From positions 1-17,248 of the forward strand of contig JAVBYP010000268.1 in assembly GCA_030823965.1 (NCBI GenBank): a DNA stretch of 17,248 nucleotides, read 5' to 3'. Of the stretch, positions 16,616-17,248 are shown one piece after another. Positions within the stretch are counted from its first letter, which is position 1. Every line of letters starts with the position of its first letter. This DNA is from Sideroxydans sp. (lineage in GTDB: Bacteria > Pseudomonadota > Gammaproteobacteria > Burkholderiales > Gallionellaceae). A model generated the notes under the pieces. It ran no database searches. It was given only the letters and a program-made list of their open reading frames with translations, and had not been told where the DNA came from. The translations under genes and the position numbers were made by a program.

Positions 16616-16918
16616 ATGAACGTAACGTCTTCCACCGCTCTCTCTGGCATGTCTGCCGCACAGTCCAAACTGAATGCGTCGGCGCACAACATCGCCAATC
16701 TCAGCACTCAAGGCTTCACCCGCCAAGAAGTATTGCAAAGCACGGCTTCCGGAAATGGGACACAGACTTCGCTCCGCAGCAGCCCTGCTGGCGTTGGAAA
16801 CGATCTGGAAGCGGACTTGATCCAGCAACTGCAGTCAGCTCTTACGTATCAAGCCAACGTGTCAGTCCTTAAAACGAATAACCAAGTGATGGGTACGCTC
16901 ATCAACATCAAGGCTTAA
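16616..16918 (+). CDS. Minimal flagellar rod/hook-type protein, orphan
   Basis: The 100-residue product joins the two helical ends of axial flagellar proteins with almost nothing between. The N-terminal part (about 4-37, ALSGMSAAQSKLNASAHNIAN then STQGFTRQEV) is a Flg_bb_rod segment. The C-terminal part (about 64-100, DLIQQLQSALTYQANVSVLKT then MGTLINIKA) is a Flg_bbr_C segment. The middle is a Ser/Gly/Thr-rich linker of roughly 25 residues. FlgB and FlgC are longer, and hook proteins far longer. No other flagellar gene is in view. An in-frame ATG at 16580 overlaps the -10 box, so I use the ATG at 16616, which gives the expected MNVTSSTALSGM start; no clear ribosome binding site precedes it. 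The role, in flagella or elsewhere, is unknown. Confidence 0.85.
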   Translation: MNVTSSTALSGMSAAQSKLNASAHNIANLSTQGFTRQEVLQSTASGNGTQTSLRSSPAGVGNDLEADLIQQLQSALTYQANVSVLKTNNQVMGTLINIKA

Positions 16919-16926
16919 CCCAGCGA

Positions 16927-17136
16927 TCACTTCCTTAGTGGATCCAGCAGCGAAGAAAGTCCGTTGTGATCCAACTCCTGCATCAACGCTAGCAACTGCC
17001 CCAACTCTCCTTTTGGAAAACCGGTTCGAGCGAACCAGTTCAGATAATTCCCTGGTAAGTCGGCGATGAGTCGCCCTTGGTATTTGCCATAGGGCATGGT
17101 GCGGGTGACCAAGAGCTCCAAGTGTTGAGTATTCAT
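16927..17136 (-). CDS. DUF3820 family small protein
   Basis: The 69-residue product has the pattern MPYGKYQGRLIADLPGNYLN, then WF, GFPKGELG and HNGLSSLL. This is typical of DUF3820, a family annotated as a putative quorum-sensing-regulated virulence factor on the basis of a Pseudomonas member. The biochemical role is not established, and that label should not be taken as a function here. I start at the ATG at 17136, since upstream in-frame codons encode Pro/Cys/Gly-rich sequence read from palindromic repeats. GGAAA lies about 8-10 nt upstream. It converges with the rod/hook-like gene, with 8 bp between stops and no separate terminator. Confidence 0.85.
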   Translation of the reverse strand: MNTQHLELLVTRTMPYGKYQGRLIADLPGNYLNWFARTGFPKGELGQLLALMQELDHNGLSSLLDPLRK

Positions 17137-17165
17137 CCCAGATTTTCCATTAGCCACTCTACATC

Positions 17166-17188
17166 CCCTCCCCCTTGCAGGGGGAGGG
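17166..17188. repeat. GC-rich palindrome, REP-like
   Basis: CCCTCCCCC (17166-17174) pairs perfectly with GGGGGAGGG (17180-17188) around TTGCA. It resembles dispersed intergenic palindromes in many proteobacterial genomes. It lies 30 bp upstream of the DUF3820 start. Confidence 0.6.
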
Positions 17189-17213
17189 TTACACCCGCAA
17201 GGAGTAGGCCGTG

Positions 17214-17240
17214 GTTGTAAGGGGCTAAAGCCCCAACAAC
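17214..17240. repeat. Second palindrome with GGGGC-TAAA-GCCCC core
   Basis: An inner stem GGGGC/GCCCC (17221-17225 with 17230-17234) with loop TAAA, and an outer stem GTTGT/ACAAC (17214-17218 with 17236-17240), separated by a small internal bulge. It is adjacent to the palindrome at 17166-17188 and may be part of one compound repeat, cut by the window edge. Confidence 0.6.
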
Positions 17241-17248
17241 ACACGCTC

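Overview
This 17.2 kb window is ordinary chromosomal core genome of a proteobacterium. Gene content and protein character suggest a betaproteobacterium, possibly of the Nitrosomonadales/Gallionellaceae type: GlnB-like PII, a 140-residue DksA, a zinc-free GluRS, and the tRNA sequences. That placement is an inference from sequence character, not from a search. I see no phage, insertion sequence, CRISPR array, toxin-antitoxin pair or defence system. I did not find a convincing undescribed multi-gene system. The least explained items are a truncated membrane protein at the left edge, a 100-residue orphan flagellar rod/hook-type protein near the right edge, and several compact regulatory layouts.

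Layout. (1) Positions 1-3137, plus strand: the 3' part of an unrecognised three-helix membrane protein, then glutamine-dependent NAD+ synthetase (nadE) and the PII nitrogen regulator glnB. A symmetrical terminator ends glnB. (2) 3211-4311, minus strand: dksA, preceded upstream by the Maf/YceF nucleotide pyrophosphatase. (3) 4370-14573, plus strand: the classic yceD-rpmF-plsX-fabH-fabD-fabG-acpP-fabF-pabC-mltG-tmk-holB-tatD cluster, in the same order as in Escherichia coli and with maf/yceF divergent at its head as there. It links a ribosomal protein, phospholipid and type II fatty acid synthesis, folate precursor synthesis, peptidoglycan strand termination, dTTP synthesis and the DNA polymerase clamp loader. 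Genes are tightly packed. fabH, fabF and maf use TTG starts and plsX uses GTG. A terminator-plus-promoter unit separates acpP from fabG. (4) 14574-16515: tRNA-Val(CAC) divergent from gltX, then tRNA-Ala(GGC) and tRNA-Glu(UUC). (5) 16554-17248: the minimal flagellar-type gene, a small DUF3820-type gene on the other strand, and two palindromic repeat-like hairpins at the edge.

Regulatory theme. Several recognisable sigma-70 promoters (dksA, yceD, acpP, gltX, tRNA-Ala, the rod-like gene) have a -10 box running into a GC-rich stretch, often reading TAnAATGCGCGC. GC-rich discriminators are typical of promoters repressed by ppGpp and DksA. Since dksA is itself in this window, the growth genes here are plausible stringent-response targets. 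This is inference from sequence.
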